This document shows, piece by piece, positions 12,283 to 25,389 of a DNA stretch of 64,000 nucleotides (the first letter of the stretch is position 1; the number at the start of each line of letters is the position of its first letter). The notes below the pieces were generated by a model. The model made no database searches and was not told the DNA's origin. It saw only the letters and a program-made list of their open reading frames with translations. The translations under genes were made by a program, and so were the position numbers. The stretch is from assembly GCA_026027325.1 (NCBI GenBank), contig JAMSLZ010000009.1:682001-746000 (forward strand), written 5' to 3'. The stretch is from Actinomucor elegans (lineage: Eukaryota > Mucoromycota > Mucoromycetes > Mucorales > Mucoraceae).

Positions 12283-14010
12283 TTAATTTCTTTGATGGCC
12301 AGATCGAGTTAGATCAACAATGGGCTGGTCACTGAGTCGGATAAACTTGAAATGAAGATGCCAATATACGCGCCAAATAGTAATGAAGATGCATGATAAG
12401 ACATCAAAAGCAGTAATACGAAAGTAGGGCCCTAGTAGTTTGTAGTGATTCGACTTCAGGGCGACAGAACCCTTGTTCAGACAAGAAAAATTTATGAAGC
12501 CAGTCGAAAAAAAAAAAAAAAAAAAAAAAAAAAAGCACAAAGAATTGGTTCAAACATCGCGGTTCGATGAACAAATAAAGAGCAAGTTCATTATAGGTCA
12601 TTGCAGTTCACAGAATAGACAGAGATTATCAAATAGTTGAAGAATATGGCATGTATTGGCCTTTAAAGGTATTTTGTTGTGGAAGAGTCAGAGTAAGTGG
12701 TTTCTTGATGTGCATTATATTGGGAACAATAAGGACTGAAAGTTTTCAATGGAAAACAACCGGGTTGAGCAGGTAAGAAAGTATTACGACAAAGAAATGC
12801 AGAGAGAAGATTAGCGTTTATCATATCTGACTTATCATGATTCTTGTAAACGAGTTTGAACATGTAATTGGAAATACCAAAGGAATCGGAGGATGCATCC
12901 GCAGGATCATGCACTCGAGTCATGTATATATCCAAAAAAAAAACAGAGAAGCTCAAGCAGACCAACATGGCATTGCGGCTTTACGAGATTTATCTGATTT
13001 AGTCTGGAACATTCTAAAAGAAATTTAGAAGCGAGAAGTCCAGTGTCATCATCGACCTTGAAGAATTAAAATACTCTTTTGGAGCGAATAGTATCATTTT
13101 TAAAAATGGAAGGGGTATCAATGTTTTTGCATCAAATTGTCATGAAAGGAAGTTCAAGACAAGTTAGTTGATTGAGTGAAATGCTAAACCATGAGCTATC
13201 CAGAGAAAAGGAGTTTGTTGATTTCAGCATCTATGAGCAAACATGTAGAGAAGCCGAAGATGGGTGATAATCTTGGGTATTTCAGGGAAAAGCAAGGGAA
13301 TTTTAATAAAGAAGTTGTTGAAGGCTTATTCCAAATAAGACATGAATAGTCTCTAGAGATAGTTAGGAAGTCTAGTACTTTTTGAATTATCGTGCAGGAG
13401 CGTAATAGCATAGCTTTGTTGCAAAGCCATCTATAGAATCGATACGTCGATGACCGAGAGTCCATTATCAAGCTTGGGATAATACATAATGGACTTCTCC
13501 AAAGGGAGAAAATATGCTCTTCATAACCAACTGATATATAATGGATGAGACCATCTTGAAGAAATATGCAAATATAATAGTGTTGTGTAGGAAGCGCCAA
13601 TACCTCGGAAGAAATATGGCGTTGATCATATGCGACCAACCGTATACTGATATCCCTTAATTGTTGTAGATATTCACTGATATCTGCAAGTTGACCAGGA
13701 AGAAATCGTTTTGAGCTTTGGAAGACCAAATTGGATAACTCAAATACCGAAAATACGCTGGGCTGCTAGAGTCAAACTGCAAGAATTAAAGTCGTGTAAG
13801 ATGACAATGTAGAACATCAGGAACTTTAGTTAAGGAACCAAATAATTGAAACGTTATTGATTTATGATAATTAACACGAGAATGGGACGCTTTAACATAG
13901 CAGATGATGCGATCCTAGATAAGTAGTAGTTCTTTGACATTTACGAGGATCAAGAGATTATCAGCATAAGCTAAGAACTTAATAGGACAAGTAAGGGAAG
14001 GAGAAGACAC
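12283..14010 (-). mobile_element. Decayed LINE (non-LTR) retrotransposon, 3' part
   Basis: On the minus strand, broken reading frames show the order expected for a fungal LINE polymerase. A reverse-transcriptase active-site region reads FLAYADNLLILVN, with the YADD box as YADN at 13957-13968. It is followed by YLSYPIWSSKAQ, the usual post-RT Y-x-G/S-Y-P block, then by a Cys/His-poor C-terminal region and by VLSCIFITIWRVYWHLHF near 12300-12420, which resembles the C-terminal tail of such polymerases. Many stops and frameshifts separate the parts, and the endonuclease and N-terminal RT are not recognisable. An A-run at about 12508-12534 lies inside. Inactive. Confidence 0.65.
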
Positions 14011-14878
14011 ACACACTTAACATTAGCTCATTAGAGTTTTTTCGGTGGATTTTCTATAAAGACTTTCTATTTGAATTAAAACGAGAAAACTTTTAATTGT
14101 AGGAAACGTTATAGAAAAAAAAGACACTTAGAAGTGCCTGGATTTTTTTTTATTTTATTTGGAAAGTCCGTTGAAGGCACTCCAAGCACACAGTAGGCGT
14201 TTAGATGTAGCTTAAAAGCAAATAGGGGTCGATTTAGTAAATTTAATCGGGGCATAAATATCAACGATCAATGAGCATAATCAATACAGATCAGTACATA
14301 AATCGTTTAAAACACATTTATGTTGACTATTCTGACGTTGTATACTATGTTTTGAATCTATCTAGCTAGTTATCATCAAACTTGTACTACTGTTCGATAA
14401 TACCATTTTCAGATATCCAGTTTATATAGCAAACTATAACTGTAACGTCTCCAGTTATAATCTTTCTGCAGCATCTCTGCACTATTTATATTGATTAGTT
14501 TGTTTATTATTTAAACGTGGATCTGTGTTGAAGAGACCGTGTATTATGGATCTGTTTCATTTATGAATGAGAACGTTCTCGGTAGAACACAGCTTTTGAA
14601 ACAAACATATTATAACAAATGACCATGCAAGTTTAAGCCAGTTTATTTGGCGAATTATATGCTGGTTGACATAATCCTCTCGATTGGCCTAGTCAAGTAT
14701 TCATTCTATTCGCTTTTCTATTATTATATAGGACAATGCATTGCAGCATAAACAAAGAAGCCATGTACAAGCACAAACTGTATATAACCAATTAGTTTTA
14801 TTTCTGAATTACAAAACAGATAGTATTCTGGTATAATGATGGTACAAATGGGTGGATAGATCTATGATGTATTTCAGT
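14011..14878. other. Intergenic DNA next to the LINE relic
   Basis: Starts with a short CA run, then AT-rich DNA. The minus strand at about 14040-14220 may hold further decayed LINE sequence, but I see no diagnostic motif. Confidence 0.4.
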
Positions 14879-15136
14879 CTACTTGGTAGTAGTGGCAACC
14901 GGAACAGTAATATTTACGTTGTGTTGACTATTTAATTGAAATCGTTTATTAACGATATGTCGCGTAGTCCCCGGCGTATGGTTACTTTTCATAAGGTATA
15001 CAGTTTTGAGGTTATTGACAATGATGACCTTGGAAAACTTGACTGATTTTGGTGTGTTCTCTTTAGAAGAATTTAACAGTGACGTTCTATCGGGTATTGG
15101 AGGAGGAAGAACTTCTACTATGATGAGTCTTGACAT
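14879..15136 (-). CDS. Small hypothetical protein (85 aa)
   Basis: Single exon on the minus strand. Support comes from context: a TATA box (TATATAAATAA) lies about 40-50 bp before the ATG with a pyrimidine-rich TTTCTTC leader between them, as expected of a fungal promoter. The protein begins MSRLIIVEVLPPPIPDR. It has a basic centre (KSVKFSKVIIVNNLKTVYLM) and a Thr-rich end. There is no membrane span or catalytic motif, and I recognise no family. Confidence 0.5.
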   Translation of the reverse strand: MSRLIIVEVLPPPIPDRTSLLNSSKENTPKSVKFSKVIIVNNLKTVYLMKSNHTPGTTRHIVNKRFQLNSQHNVNITVPVATTTK

Positions 15137-15177
15137 GAGATAACACAGAAAGAAGAAAGAAGAAAGATAGATAACTT

Positions 15178-15187
15178 ATTTATATAG
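15178..15187 (-). promoter_or_regulatory. TATA box of the 85-aa gene
   Basis: Minus-strand TATATAAATAA about 42 bp before the ATG at 15136, followed by a repeated TTTCTTC leader. Confidence 0.55.
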
Positions 15188-15419
15188 GCTGCATCAGTTA
15201 TTGACAAAATTATCACCCAATGTTATTTTCAATCGCCTGAACTTTGCTAACGTCCTTACTTATTCTTTGCTTGTATAATACAGTATCTTTGTTCACAAGA
15301 TTAGTAAACAGCAGTCCCTCCCTATCACCTGAATTAACATTCAAAAGACATCTGATTTTTATTAGATAGCAAGTTCGCGAACCTACTGTCAAGATAACAA
15401 GTATAGAATAGTACGCAAA

Positions 15420-16049
15420 TTAGGACTTTGCTGCATCTGAATGAGCCCGAATTATCATTACTGTACATTCAAGATGATGAACAAGAAAATCAGAAACAGA
15501 GCCAAGCAATTTTCTATAAGGGTATGAGAGATTATTCTTATTACGTTAGTGTAACATCCTTACCTCTTCAAGTATCCACGTCCTCGACTTCCGCAAATAA
15601 CCATATCAGGTTGGAATTCTTTGACGTATTGCACTATAGCTTCGCTTGCATTATGACCTTGTAATATTTTGGCATTGACATTACGCTATATGCAGTTTAA
15701 TAACAGGACCATTCTTATTCAACGCTTTACTTACCACGCCAAGGGTTTGAATAGCTTCAACGGCTTCAGCTAAATGTATTCTACCTTGCTTTTCCAAGTG
15801 CTTTACCACGGTTCTGTAATCTTGAACGCCCCCAACACCACCTACTGTAGTAGTGGCCCAAGACCCAATACCTTCAATCCTCTCCAAGTCTTCATTCACA
15901 ACAGTGACTATACTAAGTTCATCAGTAGGCAAAAGAATGCCATGGCTATTGACCCATTCCAAGGTCTGGCGGCCAGCTTCTGACTCATCATAACAGATGA
16001 CCACCTTTCTAGGCAGGATGTTTGATTGGGATGTATTACTAGTAGACAT
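15420..16049 (-). CDS. Universal stress protein (UspA) family protein (176 aa)
   Basis: Exons, in minus-strand order: 16049-15735, 15685-15564 and 15513-15420, with introns of 49 and 50 bp. The first strand reads KVVICYDESEAGRQTLEWV, the typical start of the UspA alpha/beta fold with its acidic residue. The nucleotide-binding signature G-2x-G-9x-G-S/T is complete at G137-G140-G150-S151 and is rebuilt across the second intron. This ATP-binding motif puts it in the ATP-binding class. Family members act in stress responses; the fungal role is not established. It is divergent from the PAK kinase gene, sharing a 473-bp upstream region. Confidence 0.9.
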
Positions 16050-16522
16050 ACTATTTGATCGAAAGCGTATTTAGCTATGTTTTTGATAGTAAGGCTTCTT
16101 TTATATATGTTTTAGAAATGTCTTACTAGAGAAAATATCCGCCCAGAAACCAAATTTGCATGAACTAACTCCATAAGCCTGCTCCTTTGTACAAAAGATC
16201 TATCTGACTCCTTTTGGTGCTTCGGGCCCCTATGTTATTGTTGTGTTCATGAGACTCCTATCATAAATATTTGGCTTCTATTCAGAAAACACCTTTCTTC
16301 TTTTCTTTTAGGCTCTTTTGTATGCAAGAACACCAAAAGAAAGGCAATTAAAAAGCACGCAAAAAAAAAAAAAATTATACGCGTTATTAAACTTTCTATA
16401 TAGATTATCAACATCGTTCTATCAAAAGTTTCAGATCAAATACCTCTCTTTCACGTAGTCTATCTATTACATCCAAATCACACGTAACCAAGCTCTATAA
16501 TACCACTCCACCTCAAAACACA
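16050..16522. promoter_or_regulatory. Bidirectional promoter region, USP / PAK kinase
   Basis: 473 bp between divergent start codons. Contains TTATATATG near 16100 on the USP side, an A14 tract at about 16361, and ACGCGT at 16379-16384 about 140 bp before the kinase ATG. Confidence 0.5.
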
Positions 16523-18640
16523 ATGCCAACCTTACCAGCAGTTGGTAGTATCGAGTCTTTCCAACGACAGCAGCATAATAGCGAGGAAAAAACTCGGGAT
16601 AAATTAAAGGGCGTGCTCGATAGATTCGTTGGTAAGGTATCATTCAAGCAGTGAAACCCTTGTATATTTATGTTTATGCCTAGATATGATGACTACTGCA
16701 CCAACAGTCCATGATCCGAGTGATTCCATGATGATATCTGGGCCTATGGATATTTCATCGCCATACAATACGCGTCATGTAACACATGTAGGTTTTGATG
16801 CAAATACTGGTGAGTTTACAGGTCTTCCTAGAGAATGGCACACGCTATTAAAAGCAAGCGGTATTACACAGTTTGAACAGGAGCAGAACCCACAGGTTAG
16901 AAATAGGAGTTTTCCCTTACAAACTTGTTTTTGCTCACCATTAGCTCCTTAAACTACTATTTCTATTAGGCTGTCATTAATGCTATTGAGTTCTACCAAG
17001 AGTCTAGAGACTTGGATGAGGCGGTCTGGCATAAAATTCCCAAGACTAGCAAACGGAATAGTGTGCGTTCAGAATCGTCTGACCTTCCTCAACAGAAATC
17101 AGGCGGTAATGCAATTACCAAGTCTCTACGTAGACTTTCCAAGCTAAAACTATCTGATTACGCCAAAAGATCCTCCACAGTAAGAGATTGAGTGTGATTT
17201 TATATATATTAGTGAATTAACCGGATCAAATTTTTCTTGCTAGGTGTCTCATAGATCATCACTGATAGGTATATAATATAAAACCAAGATTGCATGGATA
17301 GCATTTGACGCGTACATATTGGCTTATATAGGTGACTCACCAAAACAATCTCGCGCAAGTGAGGCCAAGAGCATTCGAAAATCGGATATTTCGCTTCCTA
17401 TTAATACAACACAATCTACAATGACAGATTCGTCTATCGATTTGCTTCCAAAAGACATCAAAGATGCAGAAATAATTTCAACGGCTGTGAAAGGAGAATC
17501 TCATACTGGCGAAGAGAACTATCCTCCTGTTGTGAAGCGAAAAGCTAAAGAGCCCAACCAAGGCGAAATCGATTTCGTGAAGCAGCTCAAAGAAATTTGC
17601 TTCACCGTTGATCCAAACGATATCTATAAGGATATGGTTAAAATTGGACAAGGGTAAAGGAAGATACCGTCTCATAAAAATCATGGCAGTATTGATTTTT
17701 CTTTTTTGTAATAGAGCTTCAGGTGGTGTTTTCATTGCACATCGTACAATTACAGATGATAACGGAGAAAAGACTAGGATGCCTGTTGCTATTAAACAAA
17801 TGAACTTGGAGCAGCAGCCCAAGAAAGAGCTAATTATCAACGAAATCTTGGTTATGAAGAAATCTCAGAATGCCAATATTGTAAACTACTTGGATTCTTA
17901 CCTTTGGAAAGGGGATCTTTGGGTAGTCATGGAATATATGGAAGGCGGCAGTTTGACAGATGTAGTGACATGTAATATGATGATGGAAGGTCAAATTGCT
18001 GCTGTATGCAAAGAAGTGTTACAAGGTTTATATCACTTGCATACAAACGGTGTTATTCATCGTGATATCAAGAGTGATAATATCTTGCTTAGTCTTCAAG
18101 GCGATATCAAACTAAGTAAGAGTCTTGGATTTGGTACCTTAAAGGTCTAGTATTTAATGCATTTCTCATATAGCTGATTTTGGCTTCTGTGCCCAGTTGA
18201 ATGAAAATCAAGCCAAGCGTACTACTATGGTTGGAACACCATATTGGGTAAATGGCAACTAAAAATTTACGCCAACCAGTAACTAACTCCTGAAATAGAT
18301 GGCTCCCGAGGTAGTAACGCGTAAAGAATATGGACCCAAAGTAGATATTTGGTCTCTAGGTATCATGGCTATTGAAATGATTGAAGGCGAGCCACCTTAT
18401 TTGAACGAGAACCCACTACGGGCTTTGTATCTCATTGCGACCAATGGTACGCCAACACTTCAAAGCCCAGAATCCTTATCTGAGGTATTCAGAGACTTTC
18501 TGTCCAAATGCTTAGAGGTGGATCCAGAAATTCGTCCTTCAGCAGAAGAAATGCTGAGCCACCCATTCTTGAAACTATCTGATCCACTTCGCTCTCTTTC
18601 ACCCTTGATTCGTGCAGCAAGAGAAAGTACTCAAGCTTAA
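16523..18640 (+). CDS. p21-activated (PAK/Ste20-type) Ser/Thr protein kinase (564 aa)
   Basis: Eight exons: 16523-16631, 16684-16895, 16970-17179, 17244-17268 (only 25 nt), 17332-17653, 17715-18115, 18174-18247 and 18299-18640. Residues 60-95 are a CRIB domain ([15 protein letters not shown], with H68 and H71) that binds Cdc42/Rac-GTP. The kinase domain runs from about 287 to 545: glycine loop IGQGASGGV, Lys320, HRD with catalytic Asp410, DFG at 428-430, and the activation segment [10 protein letters not shown]. Thr444 there corresponds to the PAK activating threonine. The end ([13 protein letters not shown]) is typical of PAKs. There is no PH domain, so it is closer to Ste20/PAK1 than to Cla4. 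Expected role: polarity and MAP kinase signalling downstream of Cdc42. Confidence 0.95.
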
Positions 18641-19156
18641 ACATAGTCTATATCATTATATACATAATATACCCTTTCTTAATAGTAGTAATAGTATCAT
18701 CTTATCTAGTAAAAATCCTCCAGTAATTCAGTATATAAATCAGCCACTCACTTATATATATATATGTATAGGCTACACAAGTATAAATCAATGTTTGACT
18801 TCTCGAATATCACCTGAAGTATAACTTCAGATACGTCACCTCTTTCTATATAGTACAATGAAGCTATATATCCAGTGTTTGTTGTGTTCCTGTTTTCTTT
18901 CTCTTTCTTTTCGTTGTACTTTACTCAATTCTATTTCGTATCCCGCCCAAGTTCTTCTGTTCCTCAAACGTTCACGGAGCGTGCGTTATCTAGTACAAAC
19001 CTATAAAAAAGGTACAGAACCTTTCTTATCAAAGTCTATCACCACAGTTTCGGACCTACACAACAAAATCAAATAATTTTTTTTTCTCGGGAACACTTTC
19101 TAAAGCAGTAGCAGTAGCAGTAGTAGCAGTAGTAGTAGTAATAGTAGATCAGCTTA
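18641..19156. other. Intergenic: PAK 3' end and kinesin-3 promoter
   Basis: 516 bp without a gene. A short (TA)n run and CTATATAG at about 18848 could be a TATA element. The end is a trinucleotide-rich leader, listed separately. Confidence 0.55.
19104..19146 (+). repeat. (AGCAGT/AGT)n repeat in the kinesin-3 leader
   Basis: Imperfect AGC/AGT trinucleotide array ending about 11 bp before the ATG at 19157. It is presumably transcribed as 5' UTR. Confidence 0.8.
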
Positions 19157-22100
19157 ATGAGTGGTAACATTAAAGTCGTGGTGCGCTGTCGACCGTTAAA
19201 TGCGAGAGGTAAAGCTTCAAGAATCTCGATGGAATCGTGCTAACTCGAGAATAACAATATAGAAAAGGCACGAGGCGCGACGTGTATTATTCGTATGGAC
19301 GGAAACCAAACTATTATCACTAATAATAAAAAGCCAACCTCAGCCAACAATTCCATACACCAAAGGAAAAAACAGACGCAGAAAGAGGAAGAAGAAGAGT
19401 TTAAAGCCTTTACATTTGATAGATCGTATTGGTCTGCCGACAAGAACGATGATCATTATGCAGACCAAGAACTAGTATATAATGATCTTGGACGCGAACT
19501 CTTGGATCATGCCTTTGACGGTTATAACTGCTGTATCTTTGCATGTAAATAGACATAGTTGATTGTTTCGGTATAATATTAATAATTGCTGTATCGTTAT
19601 ATAGACGGCCAAACTGGATCCGGCAAGTCCTATTCTATGGTAAAAAAAATTCCGAGACAAAAGTGAAAATAACGCGTCATAAACTAACGAATGCATCATC
19701 TAGATGGGCTATGGCGAAGATAAAGGAATTATACCCCGTACATGTTCGGAGCTATTCGAGAGAATCTCGGATCTCACTACGGACGTACTTAAATTCCAAG
19801 TCGAAGTCTCTTATATCGAAATCTATAATGAAAAAGTGCGTGATCTTTTGAATCCCGGTAACAAAGGCAATCTCAAAGTCAGAGAACACCCAACGATAGG
19901 CCCTTATGTTGAAGATCTCTCTCGTCTCGTTGTGAATTCATTCGAAGACATTGATCATTTGATGAACGAAGGAAACAAGGTATAGTGCTAGAAAAAAATC
20001 ATTTTGGCAGTAGGTTAATTAATGCTTGATATAGGCTAGAACGGTGGCAGCTACCAACATGAATGAAACGTCCTCTCGGTCGCATGCAGTCTTTACACTA
20101 TTTCTCACATCAAACCGATTTGATCCAGTAGCTAATCTTAGTACAGAGAAAGGTGCTCGTATTAGTTTAGTAGATTTAGCTGGTAGTGAAAGAGCGAATA
20201 GCACAGGTGCTACTGGTGTACGATTAAAAGAAGGCGCTAATATCAATAAATCGCTTACTACGCTGGGAAAAGTTATTGCGGCCCTAGCAGAGCAATCCTC
20301 GCATCCCACTTCATCAAAACGTGGAGCAAATAATGCCAATTTTATCCCATACCGTGATTCTGTCTTGACTTGGTTACTCAAAGATTCATTAGGAGGCAAC
20401 TCAAAGACGTGTATGATTGCCGCTATTTCTCCTGCAGATTATGACGAAACACTCAGCACATTACGATACGCCAACCAAGCCAAAAATATTAAGAACAAGG
20501 CTGTAGTGAACGAAGATCCAAACGCGCGTTTGATCCGAGAACTCAAGGAAGAATTACAAGCACTTCGAGATACCTTGATGATTTACGCGCCTGAAGAAGT
20601 AGAGAAAATTATCCATCAAAAGAAGTCTGGCAAGTCTTCCAGTCGAGCTTCATCGCGAGCAGCAGCTCGAGCCAGTTCTACATCGCCCATGCTATTGATA
20701 TCACCTGAATCACCTATTGCCACACAACGTGGCAATAGTCTACTGACTAAAGAACAAGTAATTGACCAATTACAGTCCTCTGAAAAGTTATTATCAGAAG
20801 TCAATCAGACCTGGGAAGAGAAAATGAGTAAGACAGAAGCCATTCATCGAGAACGCGAGAAGGCTTTAGAGGAACTCGGTGTGATAGTAGAAAAGAACAA
20901 TATGGGCGTGTATGCACCCAAATCCATTCATTTGATCAACTTGAACGAAGATCCACTCATGACAGAATGTTTAATGTATCAAATCAAGTCGGGTATCACA
21001 CGAGTAGGTCGGTTAGGCAGCCAAGTACCTGCTGATATTCGTCTCAGTGGGCCTGAAATATTTGACGAGCACTGTTATTTTGAGAATTTACCATTGGAAG
21101 ATGACAAGACAGAAGACGATGACAGCAATGCTGTAGTAACGATTTATCCTGGAAAGCAATCTGTTACATTGGTAAACGGTATGCGCATTGATCAACCTAA
21201 AGTACTTCATAGTGGATATCGCATTATCTTTGGGTCAGGGCTGCATCATTTGTTTCGTTTCAATAACCCAGATGAAGTAAGGCGTGAGCGAGAACTGCAA
21301 CAGCAAGGTAAACCAAGTAGCATTAATACAGCTGTATATTTGGGCTTCCCAGCAGCGGCTGATAGCGCGTATCAAGGTTCTGTTTCAAATATCAATTCTC
21401 CTGGCGCTATTACTGTAGCATCTTCAGTTGATGCCCATAGTCAACAGTATCCTCCAGATATTGTGGATTGGAAGTTTGCTCATAGTGAAGCGCTTCGCAA
21501 GTTTGGTAATGCGGGTAACACGGATCTCACCGTCATGACAGACGAGGATCTTAAACAATTGTCAGAAGGTATCACCAAAGTACGCGAGTTTCGAAACAGG
21601 CGACGCATATCATCGGATAGTCACAACTTGATGTATGAAGATCCAGATGCTTGCTCTATTATGACTACCACGACAACCGTTTCACCTCGTACGTCGATTA
21701 GTTCCACCAGTAATAAACGATTTAGCGGAAATTCCTTGGCTCCTACGTTATCTACCGAAGACGACAACGATGACACCTCAATAGATAAGCACTTTTTACA
21801 ACCTTCGATCTCTAAAGAGTTAATGCGCCGTGCTACGGAAGAAACACAACAGCAATTGCAATTAGAAAAGCAAGAATATGAAGAAAAAATCAAGTTAGTC
21901 GAGTCTTCCAATATGAAAACCGAAGAACTTAACAAAGAAAGAGACGAACTAGCCGCTAAGTATGCACAAATCAAAGAAGAGATGGAAAAGAGTTTGCAAC
22001 AGCAGAAACTAGCCTATGAATCAAAGATCAAACGTATCTCTGCACATTTACCACCAGGCACTGCACTCAGTTCAGATAATTTACTGGTTGGCTATACTGC

Positions 22101-25100
22101 CAAGAATGCCGCTGAACATTTGGTGCGCCAAACTATCGATCAATGGCGCCAACTTCGCTATGTCAAAATGGCTGAGGATTGTCTGGTTCACGCTGTCGTG
22201 CTCAAGGAAGCCAATATTATGGCCAAGGAACTAGGCAAGGATATTGTTTACCAGTTCATTGTAGTGCATGATGATATATCCGCTAATCCACTCTCATTCT
22301 GGGAATCCACTTCGGCCTTACAGCCTTTCCTGAGAGAACCTGATACGTATTTGATGAAAGAAGCTAAGCCTTGTTTGGCTGTGCAAGTGATCGATCATGT
22401 TCACCATGCTAGTTATATTTGGTCCATCAAGAAGCTCAAACATCGTCTGAGACGTATGCGTCAATTATATGATTATACAGATAGACCACTGTTTACCGGT
22501 CAGCACTTTAATCGTGAGGATCCTTTCTATGAAACACCTTGTCCTCGGTATTCCTTGATTGGTTTAGCGCGTGTGCCTTTGGGTAATTTGACTTTGCAGC
22601 TACACGCTGATAACTATGTAGATGTGTACTGTCGAAATACAGGCAAGATCATGGGTCAAGTACGTGTCTTGATTACACCCATTGCTCGTTCGGTGTCTCG
22701 TAAGCAGCATCTCCAGCAACAGCAACAGCAACAACAACAGCAGCAGCAACAGCAGAAATCCGATGAAACGCTACCACAGCGACCCAATCTGTTCTATAGA
22801 AAAAAATCTTCTAGTCACATCCAACAAGTGCAACAACAGGTGTTGGGTGAAAAGTACCTTTTACACATTGGTCAACAGCAAGTTTTTGAGATTCGCATTC
22901 AAGAGCTTAAAGGAATCGATGAAGCCAACTTTACACAGGTGCACGCGCAGTTCAGACTGTCATCTTTTGGTAACGTTGAGCGTTACTCTATTGAAGACAA
23001 GATCTATCAAACAGACCCTATCAGTAATTTTGGTAGCAATACAATCCAGTTTGGTCAATGCCAAACGCTGTCAGTCAATATCACTGAGAATATGATGGAT
23101 GTGATACTTAATCAAGGATTAACAGTAGAACTGTACGGTCAAGCGCAAGAATCCTATTTGAATGGATTAGTGGAACACGTAAGCTTTTCTAGTAGTAGTA
23201 CTAGTGGTAGTATAGGCGGCTCTCCCACTACAACAGCAGCTGAAACATCTCAATTATTTAACAAGGCAATATCAACAACTGCTAATAGCACATTCAATAT
23301 ACCTGCTAGTCGTCGTATTTCGATGGATAGACGTTTTTCTGCTGAACAAAATACCTATGATGGCATACTTATGGAAGAACGACATGACGTCTTGGCCTGG
23401 GTCCAGATTTGCGAATTAAACGATGATGGCGAGTACACACCTGTCAAAGTGATCCATACAGAATTCAATAGTAGTAAAGATCACCAGTTCAAACACCATC
23501 AAGACGTCTTTTGCTTGCGTCAAGGCCTTCAGAGACGCATTGCTTTAACATTAACCCACGATTCTGGAAGACAGTTTGAATGGTTAGATATACAGCAAGC
23601 CAAGATCGGCAATGTACGATTGGTTGATAGTAAGGGCCGACAAACCGACTCGCCACCCCATCCACCGGTGGACATTCATCTCTTTTCTCAACAGAATGAG
23701 GTGACTTTTGCTCGTAACGGTACCTCACGAATGCAAGCACAGGGACCGTGGGATAGCTCGCTTCATGATTCATTGTTTCTGAACCGTATTACTGCCTCCA
23801 ACCAACGTATTCGTTTGACATTATCTTGGCAGGTGAAGTGTGACAAGTGTGTAGCGCCATTGCAATTTGATATGGACATTTCAGTTCAAATCCATGGTAG
23901 AGATGCAACCATTTCTAGTTCAAATTCTTCATCCTCAATGTTTCGACAGTTCCTATTGGGTGGTAGCGACTCGGGTAATGATGGTGTAAGTAAAACAGTT
24001 TATAAGAGTAGTGCTATGTTCACGGTGCAGATGAAACCACCCATGACGCGCCAGGTGCGCGAACTATGGCGATTGAATACGGCCAACAAATATGTTAGAG
24101 GCGAAGAGTTTATCGGTTCATGGAAGCCACGAGGTGTATCGCTTATTACTGATTATAGAGCTGCACGACGTCGCATGTTACATCGCGAGAGTGTGGCAGC
24201 TTTTAGGCATTCATTAGTGCTGGCTGGCCATCCTCAGACGAAGGTGATTCAAGCAAGTCAATCTGACTTGTTTGCTGGGCAATCAAAACCCGTTTCTGAC
24301 ACGGGTCCCCTGGAAGACAATAAGATGGCCAAAACGACGGATCCTGAAGCATTGGCCAGAAGAGTAATCAATCTATGGAAAACTCAGTTTGGAACTCGTG
24401 AAGAGGTATTATATATATTGTATTTCATGTAGGACCAACAAGTATTAATAGATAACAATAGATAGTATTCAGTCAAGACCCTCCAAACATATCTACTTCA
24501 TTAACAGCTTCTTCTAGTACAAACAGCATTAGGAGTCTAGGCGGCAGTATCAAACGAATGAGTAAGATCAAATTAACGGCTGATATTCAGCAATTACATC
24601 CAAGGTAAGGCATTATAAAATAAATGGTTTCATGTTTAAATTAAAAAAAGGTTGATTTATAGTGATACAATTACCAAGAAAGGATATCTGTTACATCCAG
24701 AAAACGTGGATGATGCTTGGTTAAAGCACTGGTTTGTTCTTCGAAGGTACAAAGCATAAATAATCTAGTTGAATAGCTGGCTAAATAATAAAAATAGGCC
24801 TTTTATCATCATCTATGAAGATCAATCAGAAACAGAAGAATTAGGCGTACTCAATCTTACATCTGCTCGAGTGGATTACAAGACTGACCTTGAAGAAATG
24901 CTCCAGGTGAGAATCATGGTTGGTGATTGATATAGAAACCGAGAAACGTTTTTATTGATCAATTATTTAATATATAGCGCAAATACACTTTTGCCATTTA
25001 TACCAGTAACAATGCTTACTTGTTACAAGCAAATGACTTTGAAGATATGAAGGATTGGATATTAACGATTGATCAGTTTTATCCTGTAAAGAAGCTTGAA

Positions 25101-25124
25101 GACCTGCCTTCTACTGAGAAATAG
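19157..25124 (+). CDS. Kinesin-3 (Unc104/KIF1A-type) motor protein (1832 aa)
   Basis: Nine exons: 19157-19208, 19263-19544, 19605-19639, 19704-19979, 20035-24405, 24462-24604, 24663-24746, 24798-24906 and 24978-25124. The N-terminal motor has [14 protein letters not shown]-loop GQTGSGKS at 113-120, switch I SSRSH at 228-232 and switch II DLAGSE at 262-267. An FHA domain follows at about 523-615 ([10 protein letters not shown]), then short coiled coils, a KIF1B-like middle, a run of about 15 Gln near 1110-1125, and a C-terminal PH domain at about 1722-1820 ([22 protein letters not shown]). Motor-FHA-PH is the Unc104/KIF1A layout, which carries endosomes and vesicles toward microtubule plus ends through phosphoinositide binding. 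A Lys/Glu-rich insert lies in the motor at about residues 35-60. The start of exon 6 is the least certain junction. Confidence 0.94.
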
Positions 25125-25389
25125 GAGCTTCTTTCTCCTATTACTATCTATCTTACATATATATATATAAAAAAAAGCTCCTATAATAAAGAAACGATCT
25201 TCTTTCTATTTGATGGAAATAGGCAAGCTTACCTTACTAGCTCTTACCATATATCGATACCCACCACACGTGAAAAATTACTTTCCGAAGCTTATTCATA
25301 TAAATTAACTTTTAGAGCATAAACCTTGTGAATTACAGTTTCTTTCTCTTAACCTTTTTATTCCAAAAAAAAAACTAAAAAAAAAGACA

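Noticed and set aside
12508..12534. A-run as the poly(A) tail of the LINE relic
   Set aside because: It lies inside the recognisable polymerase sequence and in the wrong orientation for a minus-strand element, whose tail would be a T-run on the plus strand below 12283.
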